From contig CAAGGY010000164.1 of assembly GCA_900769525.1 (NCBI GenBank), forward strand, positions 1 through 24,200: a DNA stretch of 24,200 nt. The letters run 5' to 3'. Positions within the stretch are counted from its first letter, which is position 1, and each line of letters starts with the position of its first letter. The notes under the pieces were generated by a model. It was not told where the DNA came from. It worked only from the letters and a program-made list of their open reading frames with translations, and searched no databases. Shown piece by piece: positions 7,676-15,223 of this stretch. A program made the translations under genes and the position numbers. The DNA comes from an uncultured Alistipes sp. (lineage in GTDB: Bacteria > Bacteroidota > Bacteroidia > Bacteroidales > Rikenellaceae).

Positions 7676-8906
7676 TTAAGTTGCGGTTAAGTGTTACACG
7701 TATTGTAGTGCCCTTGCCCATTTCAGAGCGCACCACGGCAATTTTACCCTTGTGATACTCCTCGATGATACGTCGTGAGAGCGAGAGGCCAAGGCCCCAG
7801 CCACGAGTCTTAGTCGTGAAGCCTGGCTCGAATATTCGTGTCCAGTTACTCTTCGGAATACCCTTACCCGTGTCGCTAACCTCGACAAAGACATTTCTAT
7901 CGTTCTCACCCACAACAACCTCAATGCTTCCCTGCCCCTGAAGTGCGTCAAGCGAGTTCTTCATCAGATTCTCGACAACCCACTCAAAGAGTGCAGCATT
8001 GATAGGTACCTCAATAGGGGCCATGGCAAGGCCGTTATATGTAAGCTGCACATTGCGTGGCACACGACGACGGAAGTATAGCACCGTATCTCCGACCACC
8101 TCGTTGATGTTCATCGGCATTAGCTGCGTCTCGGAGCCAATCTTCGAGAAGCGGTCGACAATCTTATTAAGATGCACCAAGTCCTTGGCCATCTCCTCGA
8201 CAGCCATCTGGTCGACAGGCTGACTACGCAGATACTCAATCCAACCCAAGAGCGAAGATGTAGGCGTACCGAGCTGGTGTGCCGTCTCCTTTGCAAGGCC
8301 CACCCACACACGATTTTGCTCATTCTGCTTTGTCGACATAAAGGCGATATAGGCAAATATCGCAAAGACGACGATGATAATAAGCTGTACATACGGAAAG
8401 AAGGCCAACGCCTCGCTATGGGCACTCGAGACAAGTGTCGAGTAGTCGGTCATTCCGTAGTAGATGGTAAAGGTCTCTGGCGGAAAGCGATACGACACCA
8501 CTACAGGCCTATTATGGCGACTCATCTCCATAATCTCGGCACGTAGACGCACAGGGTCGGAGATAATCTCGGCCGGAAGGTTTGAGACCAGCGGGCGCAG
8601 CTTATCATCGGCAATGACAATTGGCACGGTTGTATGCTCGGCGAGCTTATTGAGCAACTCGGTGTTGTAGAAGATATAACCCGACGACTTTGTCGAGCGC
8701 AAGATATCCTCCCACATCTCAATGGCGTTATGCTCCGTCTCACGCAACTGCTTAATAGCCAACTCATCCTCATGGCGCATCTCCTGAGAGATGGTCCAGG
8801 TATAGTATATCGACAACAACGCCAAAGCCAAGCCAATAGCGATGACTATGGTGCGACGACGTGTAGAGAAGAGCCTACTATTCAATATGCCAAACCCGAG
8901 CTTCAT
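7668..8906 (-). CDS. Membrane sensor histidine kinase (orphan)
   Basis: The 412-residue product has two membrane segments (about 18-38 and 171-191) enclosing a periplasmic sensor region of about 130 residues. There is no obvious HAMP domain. The kinase core follows: H-box AKETAHQLGTPTSSLLGW with His210, N-box VVENLMKNSLDAL (Asn313, Asn317), G1 box DTGKGIP (Asp345), F box FEPGFTT and G2 box GWGLGLSLSRRI. All catalytic elements are present. No response regulator gene is in the window, so its partner is elsewhere. The H-box with HQLGTPTSSL is a variant I associate with a conserved Bacteroidetes kinase beside hemD. The gene lies 21 bases after the S41 protease gene and overlaps the next gene, so it belongs to the same operon. 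Signal sensed: unknown. Confidence 0.9.
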   Translation of the reverse strand: MKLGFGILNSRLFSTRRRTIVIAIGLALALLSIYYTWTISQEMRHEDELAIKQLRETEHNAIEMWEDILRSTKSSGYIFYNTELLNKLAEHTTVPIVIADDKLRPLVSNLPAEIISDPVRLRAEIMEMSRHNRPVVVSYRFPPETFTIYYGMTDYSTLVSSAHSEALAFFPYVQLIIIVVFAIFAYIAFMSTKQNEQNRVWVGLAKETAHQLGTPTSSLLGWIEYLRSQPVDQMAVEEMAKDLVHLNKIVDRFSKIGSETQLMPMNINEVVGDTVLYFRRRVPRNVQLTYNGLAMAPIEVPINAALFEWVVENLMKNSLDALQGQGSIEVVVGENDRNVFVEVSDTGKGIPKSNWTRIFEPGFTTKTRGWGLGLSLSRRIIEEYHKGKIAVVRSEMGKGTTIRVTLNRNLNE

Positions 8907-8927
8907 TGACCAAAAAGGTTGATTATT

Positions 8928-10619
8928 TTAGTGCATCGAGAGATTTTGCTCTCTGAGTATGCGGCTATACTCCTCAGCATTGAGGATAAGGTCGATAGCC
9001 TTGCTCACAGTCTCATCCTTGAGCGCACTATTCTCCATGGCACCCTCGTTATACGCAAAGCGGGTGATAATCTCTGCAACGAGGATATCCTCAATCTCCT
9101 TGCGGTAGGTCTGCATATTCGAGAGTTTGTCATCCTTGATAAGCTCTTCGAAGCGCTTCAAATCATCTTGCAAAGCCTCATCGTAGAGATCCTTCTCCAG
9201 GGCCTCCTCCAGAGCCTTGAGTGCACGACGACTCTCCGACTCATACTCAACATCCTTGTCGGCAATAAAATCGACAAAGTCGGCATATGACTCCTCCGAG
9301 AGCTTAAAGCTACGAGGGTCGATAGTATCGTTATAGTGCTCACGCACATACTTATCAATCCACTCATAGACATAACCCTGGCTAAGGAGCGTGATGGCAA
9401 AGCGGCTAAAATATTGTGGTTCGAGCTTCACATCGGGGACAATGCCACCGCCATCGTAGACCTTACGGCCACCACGTGTCGAGAACTCACGAATAAGCGA
9501 GTCGGGAACCGAGCCAATACTGCCATCGCTCTTGCGTGATGAGTAGTCGTGAGCCTGGATACATCGTCCTGAAGGGATATAGTACTTCTCGGTAGTGTAC
9601 TTTAGGTAGGCGTTATAGCCCACATATGCAGTGCTCTGCACCAAGCCCTTACCATATGTTCGCTGACCCATAACCACAGCACGGTCCATATCCTGGAGCG
9701 AGCCAGCAAGAATCTCCGAAGCCGAAGCCGACGAGGAGTTTACAAGAATCACGACAGGTAGGTCACGGGCAATTGGCGAGTACTGCGTGGTGAAGTGGAG
9801 CAATGACGATGAGTCACGCCCCATAATCGAGACGATACGCTCGCCACTATCTACAAACAACGAGGCGATGTCGATAGCCTCACGCATAACACCTCCGCCA
9901 TTCGAGCGATAGTCGAGAACAAGGCCCTTCAAGCCACCCTCAGCCTTAGACTGCAGCTGCTCAAGAGCACGACGCACCTCTTCGTAGCTACCACGAATAA
10001 AGTCGTTATGCGCAATATAGCCCACGCCATCACGCACAATGCCGCTATATGTCACACTCGGAATAGAGATTCGGCGACGGCGGATAGTAACACTCTCAAC
10101 CTTAGAGTCGTAGAAACGCTCGAGTGTAACCTCCACATCGGTCTCTGGATCGCCCTTGAGGTTGTCGCTAATAACATCCACGCTCTCACCCTTCATGCTC
10201 TTACCATTGATAGCGATAATCTTATCACCCGACTTAATACCAGCCTCATCGGCAGGCGAGCCCTTATATGGCTCAGCAAAGATGATATAGTCGCCACTCT
10301 TACGAATGGTCGAGCCTACGCCACCATACTTACCCGTGGTAAGGATATCGAACTCGGCCATATCCTTCTCGGAGAGGTAGTGCGAATAGGGATCCGTAGC
10401 CTTAGTGATACCCATAACAGCTGCGGAGAGCAGCTTGTCGGGCGACACCCTCTCGACATAGTTCATGTCGAACTCACGCATCATATTTGCTAAAATCTCG
10501 ATAGTGCGACCAAGTTCAAAATCGGCGCTATCACGACGCACCGACTGAGCCTGCGCCGATGTTGACATCAGCACCGACACAACAGCCACCAAGAGGATAT
10601 ATACTCGTCTACTTCTCAT
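8928..10619 (-). CDS. S41 family C-terminal processing protease (CtpA/Prc type)
   Basis: From the ATG at 10619 the product has 563 residues. There is a signal peptide (about 1-24, ending SAQA), an N-terminal helical part, a PDZ domain (about 94-180, with YGGVGSTIRKSG and GSPADEAGIKSGDKIIAING), and the protease core. The catalytic serine is Ser299 in SSSASASEILAG. The general base is Lys324 in TYGKGLVQS, with Gln328 four residues on, the spacing seen in Prc. It should cleave the C-termini of periplasmic proteins. After the core comes a charged helical C-terminal extension of about 150 residues, common in Bacteroidetes members. The start was moved from the longer open frame (10646), because the ATG at 10619 gives a clean signal peptide. 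It overlaps the upstream gene by 11 bases. Confidence 0.92.
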   Translation of the reverse strand: MRSRRVYILLVAVVSVLMSTSAQAQSVRRDSADFELGRTIEILANMMREFDMNYVERVSPDKLLSAAVMGITKATDPYSHYLSEKDMAEFDILTTGKYGGVGSTIRKSGDYIIFAEPYKGSPADEAGIKSGDKIIAINGKSMKGESVDVISDNLKGDPETDVEVTLERFYDSKVESVTIRRRRISIPSVTYSGIVRDGVGYIAHNDFIRGSYEEVRRALEQLQSKAEGGLKGLVLDYRSNGGGVMREAIDIASLFVDSGERIVSIMGRDSSSLLHFTTQYSPIARDLPVVILVNSSSASASEILAGSLQDMDRAVVMGQRTYGKGLVQSTAYVGYNAYLKYTTEKYYIPSGRCIQAHDYSSRKSDGSIGSVPDSLIREFSTRGGRKVYDGGGIVPDVKLEPQYFSRFAITLLSQGYVYEWIDKYVREHYNDTIDPRSFKLSEESYADFVDFIADKDVEYESESRRALKALEEALEKDLYDEALQDDLKRFEELIKDDKLSNMQTYRKEIEDILVAEIITRFAYNEGAMENSALKDETVSKAIDLILNAEEYSRILREQNLSMH

Positions 10620-11124
10620 CTTCACGCTCTCTGTTATCCGACTCAAAACGGCGGTTATTGATATAAGACCTTATCTGCAAGGCCACACGAGCAACACTGC
10701 GACGCAGGCCCTTAAGCTCTACACCACCCTCAACAGCACGCACCTCGATACGGTCCTCAAACATAAGCGAGAGGCGATGCACAATACCCTCGGCACGATA
10801 GACAACACAATCATCGTCCTCTTGCTCAACTCTAAATCCGAAGATACGCATAGCGTTGTCAATACGGACTCTATCCTCCTTGATATCACACTCCTGGATT
10901 AGGCTACGCATATAGCCAAACTTAGGATAGAGCGCAGCAAGTAGCACAAAGGCGATAACCATATAGAGACCATTGCGTGTGTTGAGATGTTTCAACAGCT
11001 GCTGCCACACCGTAGCATCCGTAGGCTCTACAAAAGTCATTAGGTAGGTGAGCGCCACATACAAAACGCAGAGCAGAACCAAATATTTCAGCGAACGTAC
11101 AACGTATTTCATAATTTTATCCAT
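10609..11124 (-). CDS. Small two-helix membrane protein of unknown function
   Basis: The 171-residue product has two hydrophobic helices (about 12-31 and 53-69) and then a soluble part of about 95 residues with alternating polar and hydrophobic strands (IKEDRVRIDNAMRIFGFRVE, VVYRAEGIVHRLSLMFEDRI), ending in a strongly charged tail (DNREREDEK). I do not recognise a named family. It sits between ispH and the S41 protease, 35 bases after ispH and overlapping the protease start by 11 bases, so it is co-translated with the protease. A small partner or substrate-presenting protein for the protease is possible, but this is speculation from position only. An alternative start is the ATG four codons in. 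Confidence 0.7.
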   Translation of the reverse strand: MDKIMKYVVRSLKYLVLLCVLYVALTYLMTFVEPTDATVWQQLLKHLNTRNGLYMVIAFVLLAALYPKFGYMRSLIQECDIKEDRVRIDNAMRIFGFRVEQEDDDCVVYRAEGIVHRLSLMFEDRIEVRAVEGGVELKGLRRSVARVALQIRSYINNRRFESDNREREDEK

Positions 11125-11159
11125 TTATTCATTTAGAAGCTAATGACAACCCCGCAACT

Positions 11160-12020
11160 CTAATATCTATCGTTTAGTGCCTGTGCCACCTGCTCCATAA
11201 GCCAGCGTGGAGTAGATGTAGCACCACAGATTCCAACACTCTCAGCACCCTCAAACCACTCAGCCTCAAGCTCCGAGGCCTCCTCAACCATATAGCAGCG
11301 CTCGTTAGCCTTGCGACATACATCGTAGAGCACACGGCCATTTGACGACTTGCGGCCTGAGACAAATATCACAACATCGACACTTTGCGAAAAGTCGGTA
11401 AGCAACTGCTCACGACCAGCCACACGACGGCAGATAGTATCATCAAGGGTAACACTCTGTGGCTCCGCAGCACGTAGCTTTATCTGCTCGCCAAGGCGGT
11501 TGAAGAGCTCGATGCTCTGCGTTGTCTGTGAGAGGAAGTAGATTGGGCGTGAATAGTCGATAGCCTCGAGGTCGGCCTCACACTCCACAACGATAACATC
11601 GTCATCGACTTGGCCTGTAAGTCCCACAACCTCGGCATGGCCACGCTTACCCAGCAGCACAACACTACCACCAACCTGCTGCATCTTGTCATAGGCCTCA
11701 CGCACACGACGCTGCAAGCGTGCAACAACGGGACAGGTGGCGTCGATAAGCTCGATACCCAAACTCTTTGCAACTTCGTAGGTGCGTGGTGGCTCACCAT
11801 GAGCACGTATTAGGAGTGTGGCGCCACCCAGCGACTCGATATCTGAGTGGGTAACAGTGCGCAGGCCCAACGCCTCAAGACGCTGCACCTCAACACGATT
11901 GTGGACAATATCGCCCAACGAGCACACCTTACCCAGACGAGCGAGTGCCGCCTCAGCCTCGCCGATAGCCCTCACAACACCGAAGCAGAAGCCCGAATTA
12001 TCGTCAATAACTACACGCAT
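11160..12020 (-). CDS. ispH: 4-hydroxy-3-methylbut-2-enyl diphosphate reductase
   Basis: The 286-residue product is a full-length IspH, the last enzyme of the MEP isoprenoid pathway, which uses a 4Fe-4S cluster to make IPP and DMAPP. The cluster cysteines are at 12 (GFCFGV), 96 (DATCP) and 197 (DDTICRR), the same numbers as in E. coli. Substrate residues are also in place: His40, His74 (IRAHGEPP), Thr166/167 (SQTTQS), and Ser225, Ser226, Asn227 (RKSSNGR). There is no sign of the C-terminal S1 domain fusion found in some Firmicutes. It lies 9 bases after cmk in the same operon, a pairing seen in many bacteria. Confidence 0.96.
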   Translation of the reverse strand: MRVVIDDNSGFCFGVVRAIGEAEAALARLGKVCSLGDIVHNRVEVQRLEALGLRTVTHSDIESLGGATLLIRAHGEPPRTYEVAKSLGIELIDATCPVVARLQRRVREAYDKMQQVGGSVVLLGKRGHAEVVGLTGQVDDDVIVVECEADLEAIDYSRPIYFLSQTTQSIELFNRLGEQIKLRAAEPQSVTLDDTICRRVAGREQLLTDFSQSVDVVIFVSGRKSSNGRVLYDVCRKANERCYMVEEASELEAEWFEGAESVGICGATSTPRWLMEQVAQALNDRY

Positions 12021-12029
12021 ACCTCAACA

Positions 12030-12725
12030 CTACTTTGCCAAAGCCTCCTCGTAACGCTCCATAAACCAGGCCATCTGCTCCTCAACGCTCATGTGCGAGT
12101 TATCCAACACAATGGCGTCGTCAGCCTTACGAAGTGGCGAGATAGCACGACTCATATCGGCCTTATCACGTGAGACGACATTCTCGTAGATCTCCTCAAG
12201 GGTGACACTATCGCCCTTGGCAGTAAGCTCCTTATAGCGACGCTCTGCACGCACCATAGCATCGGCCGTCATATAGATTTTAAGCTCCGCATCGGGGAAC
12301 ACAACAGTACCAATGTCACGACCATCCATAACAATACCACGACGAAGACCCATAGCCTGCTGCATAGCAACGAGCTTTGCACGCACCTCAGCGATAGAGC
12401 TCACGGCACTCACGCAGTTGCTCACCTCGATGGTGCGAATCTTACCCTCAACCATGTCGCCATTGACGTAGATATCCGAAGCACCACGCTCAGGGTTAAA
12501 GCGGAAGTCGATATTGATATCGCCAAGCATCTTCACAACGCTATCCTCATCGACAACACCCGAACGTATTGCCCCATTCTCAAGGGCATAGAGCGTAACG
12601 GCACGATACATAGCACCTGTGTCGATAAAGATATATCCTAAGCGGGCAGCAATAGCCTTAGCAAACGTACTCTTGCCACACGACGAGTGACCGTCGATAG
12701 CAATAATAATCTTTCTGTTCATCAT
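12030..12725 (-). CDS. cmk: (d)CMP kinase
   Basis: The 231-residue product has the cytidylate kinase motifs: P-loop IAIDGHSSCGKSTFAKAI (about 8-25), IDTGAMYRAVTLYA, the GRDIGTVVFPDA substrate loop, and the lid region SRDKADMSRAISPLRKADDA. It phosphorylates CMP and dCMP to the diphosphates. Two adjacent ATG codons (12725 and 12722) could start it; the difference is one residue. It begins exactly where the upstream exporter gene ends (stop at 12726-12728) and ends 9 bases before ispH, so it is in the middle of one operon. Length fits the family, with the usual insert before the P-loop partner helix. Confidence 0.96.
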   Translation of the reverse strand: MMNRKIIIAIDGHSSCGKSTFAKAIAARLGYIFIDTGAMYRAVTLYALENGAIRSGVVDEDSVVKMLGDINIDFRFNPERGASDIYVNGDMVEGKIRTIEVSNCVSAVSSIAEVRAKLVAMQQAMGLRRGIVMDGRDIGTVVFPDAELKIYMTADAMVRAERRYKELTAKGDSVTLEEIYENVVSRDKADMSRAISPLRKADDAIVLDNSHMSVEEQMAWFMERYEEALAK

Positions 12726-13385
12726 TTATTTGATTATTGTCGACAGAAGCGTAAAGATACCAAGCACGCTGATAACAATGCCCGCAACACGATTAATCGT
12801 AAGCATGTGGCGTGGGCGGAAACGCTTTCTGAATAGATTTATTATCGAGGTAATAGAGAACCACCACACCATAGCACCCAACAAGAAACCTGCAATGACA
12901 AACATATTCTGCATAATGCGTCCTGCCGTTGCACCGTCGGCGGTGATACTAATATCGAGGTTAAACATCGTAAAAAATGCCAAGATATAGGGGATAATCA
13001 CGATGAAGTTGGCCAATGTCACACCAAACATTGAGCCGAAGTCCTGCCATAGATGTGTCTTGCCTGCTCGGTTTTTACGAATCTGAGGCACAGGGTTTTG
13101 AAAGAAGATGAAGATACCGATGACCACGACTATTGCGCCACCAACAATCTGGATGATGGTGCTATACTCGTCGATATAGGACTTAATAAGGGCGTAGACC
13201 GAGAAGGCAAAAATTGCAAGCAACGTATCGGCACACGCTACACCGAGTCCCGACATAATGCCCGAGAGGTGCCCTTTGCTCAGCGTTCGCTGAATACACA
13301 ACACCGCCACAGGGCCCACTGTGACCGACGAGGCGAGGCCCACACACACTCCACCAATAAGCAACTTCAATATCTCTACTAACAT
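12726..13385 (-). CDS. LysE/RhtB-type amino-acid exporter
   Basis: The 219-residue product has about six membrane helices. Its N-terminal half carries the LysE/RhtB signature: SSVTVGPVAVLCIQRTLSKG followed by HLSGIMSGLGVACADTLLA. A short basic loop (PQIRKNRAGK) separates two groups of three helices, the usual arrangement. Such proteins export amino acids or related small molecules; the substrate cannot be read from the sequence. It is the first gene of the long minus-strand operon and directly abuts cmk. A -7 box TATCTTTG lies at 13493-13500 with no clear -33 box, giving a leader of about 100 bases. Confidence 0.85.
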   Translation of the reverse strand: MLVEILKLLIGGVCVGLASSVTVGPVAVLCIQRTLSKGHLSGIMSGLGVACADTLLAIFAFSVYALIKSYIDEYSTIIQIVGGAIVVVIGIFIFFQNPVPQIRKNRAGKTHLWQDFGSMFGVTLANFIVIIPYILAFFTMFNLDISITADGATAGRIMQNMFVIAGFLLGAMVWWFSITSIINLFRKRFRPRHMLTINRVAGIVISVLGIFTLLSTIIK

Positions 13386-13492
13386 AATCTACTCTATCTT
13401 AAATATTCTCTCGAGGCTCACTCTTCTGTCTACCAAACACCCGAAAAGTGCCACGCACGCAGTGCCATCACACAACAGCACATAATACGTTG

Positions 13493-13500
13493 CAAAGATA
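13493..13500 (-). promoter_or_regulatory. Possible -7 box of the lysE-to-yidD operon
   Basis: TATCTTTG on the minus strand fits TAnnTTTG. No TTTG is seen at the expected distance upstream, so this is a half-match. It is the best candidate in the divergent gap between the exporter gene and the DUF3467 gene. Confidence 0.35.
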
Positions 13501-13585
13501 CAACCTTTTTAGCATATTTTCTATACGATTTATCGCAAAATTTCACATTTATCCTTATAGGATAGTTTTTTTTACCCCCACATCT

Positions 13586-13616
13586 ATTGCCATCTGCAAG
13601 AATCTTTGTACCTTTG
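13586..13616 (+). promoter_or_regulatory. Promoter of the DUF3467 gene
   Basis: The plus strand has ATTG (13586-13589), 19 bases, then TACCTTTG (13609-13616), a full -7 match with a near -33 match. The transcript would start near 13623, with an A/T-rich leader of about 38 bases and no Shine-Dalgarno sequence, as is usual in Bacteroidetes. Confidence 0.7.
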
Positions 13617-13660
13617 GAGCACGAAGTAATAATAATAAAATTCAAAATCGAATTACAACT

Positions 13661-13966
13661 ATGAACGAAACAAAAAAACCAGGTATTGAGATACAGCTCG
13701 ACGAGCAGGTGGCTCAGGGCAACTACTGCAACCTCGCAATCATCGCTCACTCTACATCGGAGTTCATTCTCGACTTTGCGACAATGCTCCCAGGCCTACC
13801 TAAGGCACGAGTAAAGAGCCGTGTGGTACTCACCCCTGAGCACGCTAAGCGTCTGCTGATGTCGTTGCAGGAGAATATCACTCGCTACGAGAGCGCTATC
13901 GGCAAGATTAACATCCCAACAAAGCAGCCAATGATCGACCCATTCGGCAGCAAGGGTAACGCATAA
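13661..13966 (+). CDS. DUF3467 family protein
   Basis: The 101-residue product is small and soluble. It has IEIQLDEQVAQGNYCNLAII, then HSTSEFILDFATMLPGLPKA, then RVVLTPEHAKRLLMSLQENI, the order of conserved segments of DUF3467 proteins, which occur widely in Bacteroidetes and some other phyla. No function is established to my knowledge. The start at the ATG at 13661 follows a full promoter; the longer open frame to 13448 runs through that promoter and is not real. It is the only plus-strand gene in the window, has its own promoter and a strong terminator, and is likely a monocistronic gene with good expression. Confidence 0.9.
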   Translation: MNETKKPGIEIQLDEQVAQGNYCNLAIIAHSTSEFILDFATMLPGLPKARVKSRVVLTPEHAKRLLMSLQENITRYESAIGKINIPTKQPMIDPFGSKGNA

Positions 13967-13991
13967 GCAATATATAGAGCCATATAAAAAG

Positions 13992-14021
13992 AATAACCCA
14001 GCCAATTGGCTGGGTTATTTT
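13992..14021. terminator. Bidirectional intrinsic terminator
   Basis: A perfect 12-bp stem (AATAACCCAGCC and its complement) with the 4-base loop AATT. On the plus strand it is followed by TT and then C; on the minus strand by CTTTTTAT. It lies between the ends of two convergent genes (stops at 13966 and 14040) and can serve both. Confidence 0.9.
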
Positions 14022-14039
14022 CATTTGGGACTTAAGGCA

Positions 14040-14837
14040 TTATGGCTCGAATGGAATACCATGCTCAGCGTCAAAATTACTATACATAATCTCTTCACCG
14101 CCACCACTTCTTAGATAGAGCTTCGTACCCACAAGACGGTAGGTGAAATTGTATGAACAACCGTCGTACATAGATATGCTACTTGCATCAAAGCGATATC
14201 GGAATGTGCCCAACATCTTCTCACCTAAGCTCTTAGTGCCTGCCGCATTGTAGGTAACCTCATAAATAGAGCCATAGGTTGGAGTGTGGAATTTGTAGTG
14301 GAGCTCGATAAGCTCGCCATTGGCGCCATTACGAACAATAGCACTCCAGTCGCCAACCAACTTATCATCAGCATCCTCGGTCTTAACCAATGTCATAACA
14401 GAGCTCTCGCCCTCAGACTCGTAGCTAAGCGTAAGGTTATCACCCTCAAAGCGGTAATCCCACTCCTTCCAATCACTATCCCCATGGTAGTGCTTAGTAT
14501 AGAGCTTGCCATTCTCTACCCTATACAAGATAGGACCACTACTCACTCCACTCAAAACATCCCCCTTGTAGTCACCTATCCAACGAAGACTACGACCATC
14601 CTCATAAAATCGCCACTCCCAGTTACTGTGAGTCGCATAGAGGTGGTGACTCTCCTCATAGTTGACTGAGCGGGTCCATAGACCCAAGAACTGGGCAACC
14701 TCATCCTCCATTCCTGGCTGCACAATTGAGTCTTCAGGATTAACAGGGTCCACACATGGTGCTATGGGCTCCTTCTCGCACGATAGCGCAACAACAGCTA
14801 CTGCGAGCATCATCAGTAAACAACGAAACTTTTTCAT
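14040..14837 (-). CDS. Small lipoprotein with two lipocalin-like segments
   Basis: From the ATG at 14837 the product has 265 residues, with a lipoprotein signal (lipobox ALSC, Cys20, followed by EKEP, an acidic/Lys context typical of surface export in this phylum). The mature part holds two segments with similar openings, FLGLWTRSVNYEES and KLVGDWSAIVRNGANG. Each is followed by strands with Trp/Tyr and Glu (YRFEGDNLTLSYESEGESSV; TYRLVGTKLYLRSGGGEE). This pattern resembles two-copy lipocalin-like domains of Bacteroidetes lipoproteins (DUF-type 'lipocalin-like'), but I cannot name the family with confidence. It has its own promoter (14931-14962) and shares the terminator at 13992-14021. The longer frame from 14861 was rejected in favour of the clean signal peptide. 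Confidence 0.8.
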   Translation of the reverse strand: MKKFRCLLMMLAVAVVALSCEKEPIAPCVDPVNPEDSIVQPGMEDEVAQFLGLWTRSVNYEESHHLYATHSNWEWRFYEDGRSLRWIGDYKGDVLSGVSSGPILYRVENGKLYTKHYHGDSDWKEWDYRFEGDNLTLSYESEGESSVMTLVKTEDADDKLVGDWSAIVRNGANGELIELHYKFHTPTYGSIYEVTYNAAGTKSLGEKMLGTFRYRFDASSISMYDGCSYNFTYRLVGTKLYLRSGGGEEIMYSNFDAEHGIPFEP

Positions 14838-14930
14838 AGCAATAGTTTTTAGGTTAAACATCTATCCATGCCACAACAATATGGTCTTTTTTACCAAGAC
14901 CACAACCGCGACACAGCTATCTCTTGTTCA

Positions 14931-14962
14931 CAAATATAAGAGATTTAAGAGTAAAAAACAAA
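14931..14962 (-). promoter_or_regulatory. Promoter of the 14040-14837 lipoprotein
   Basis: On the minus strand TTTG (14959-14962), 20 bases, TATATTTG (14931-14938): a full match to the Bacteroidetes promoter form. The leader would be about 87 bases and contains a short hairpin (7-bp arms TGGTCTT/AAGACCA, about 14882-14902). Confidence 0.8.
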
Positions 14963-14980
14963 TATTTTATTACGAAATTA

Positions 14981-14989
14981 CCCCCCCCC
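14981..14989. repeat. Run of nine C (G9 on the coding strand) upstream of a promoter
   Basis: Nine consecutive C on the plus strand lie 18 bases upstream of the -33 box of the lipoprotein promoter. It is the only G/C homopolymer of this length in the window and is placed where length change could alter promoter activity. The rest of the stretch 14990-15167 is A/T-rich with no gene I can support. Confidence 0.85.
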
Positions 14990-15167
14990 GTAAAAACTTG
15001 TGTATGCATTGATTTTCAATGTTTTACAGCATTTGACGCAATATTTACTATTTCGCAACTAAATGTGATTTTATCGTATTTACGCTCGCTGCAACAGCTC
15101 AAACAATACACTCATTCAACCGACAATCATAGTTTTATGGCTTTTTAGCCGCTGCGATAATATAAAC

Positions 15168-15202
15168 AAAAAAATGAGGCGCACCCATACTGGATACGCC
15201 CC
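15168..15202 (-). terminator. Intrinsic terminator of the first FN3-like lipoprotein
   Basis: On the minus strand an 11-bp stem with three G-U pairs (GGGGCGTATCC with GGGTGCGCCTC, loop AGTAT) at 15202-15176 is followed by A and seven T (15174-15168). It lies 21 bases past the stop codon at 15224. Confidence 0.85.
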
Positions 15203-15223
15203 AACGTTTTAAGCGACAGTCAA

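Noticed and set aside
13448..13660. Upstream extension of the DUF3467 frame
   Set aside because: It runs through a clear promoter (13586-13616) and has no family-like sequence; the ATG at 13661 fits.
14882..14902. Riboswitch or attenuator in the leader of the small lipoprotein
   Set aside because: Only one 7-bp hairpin is visible, with no further conserved structure.
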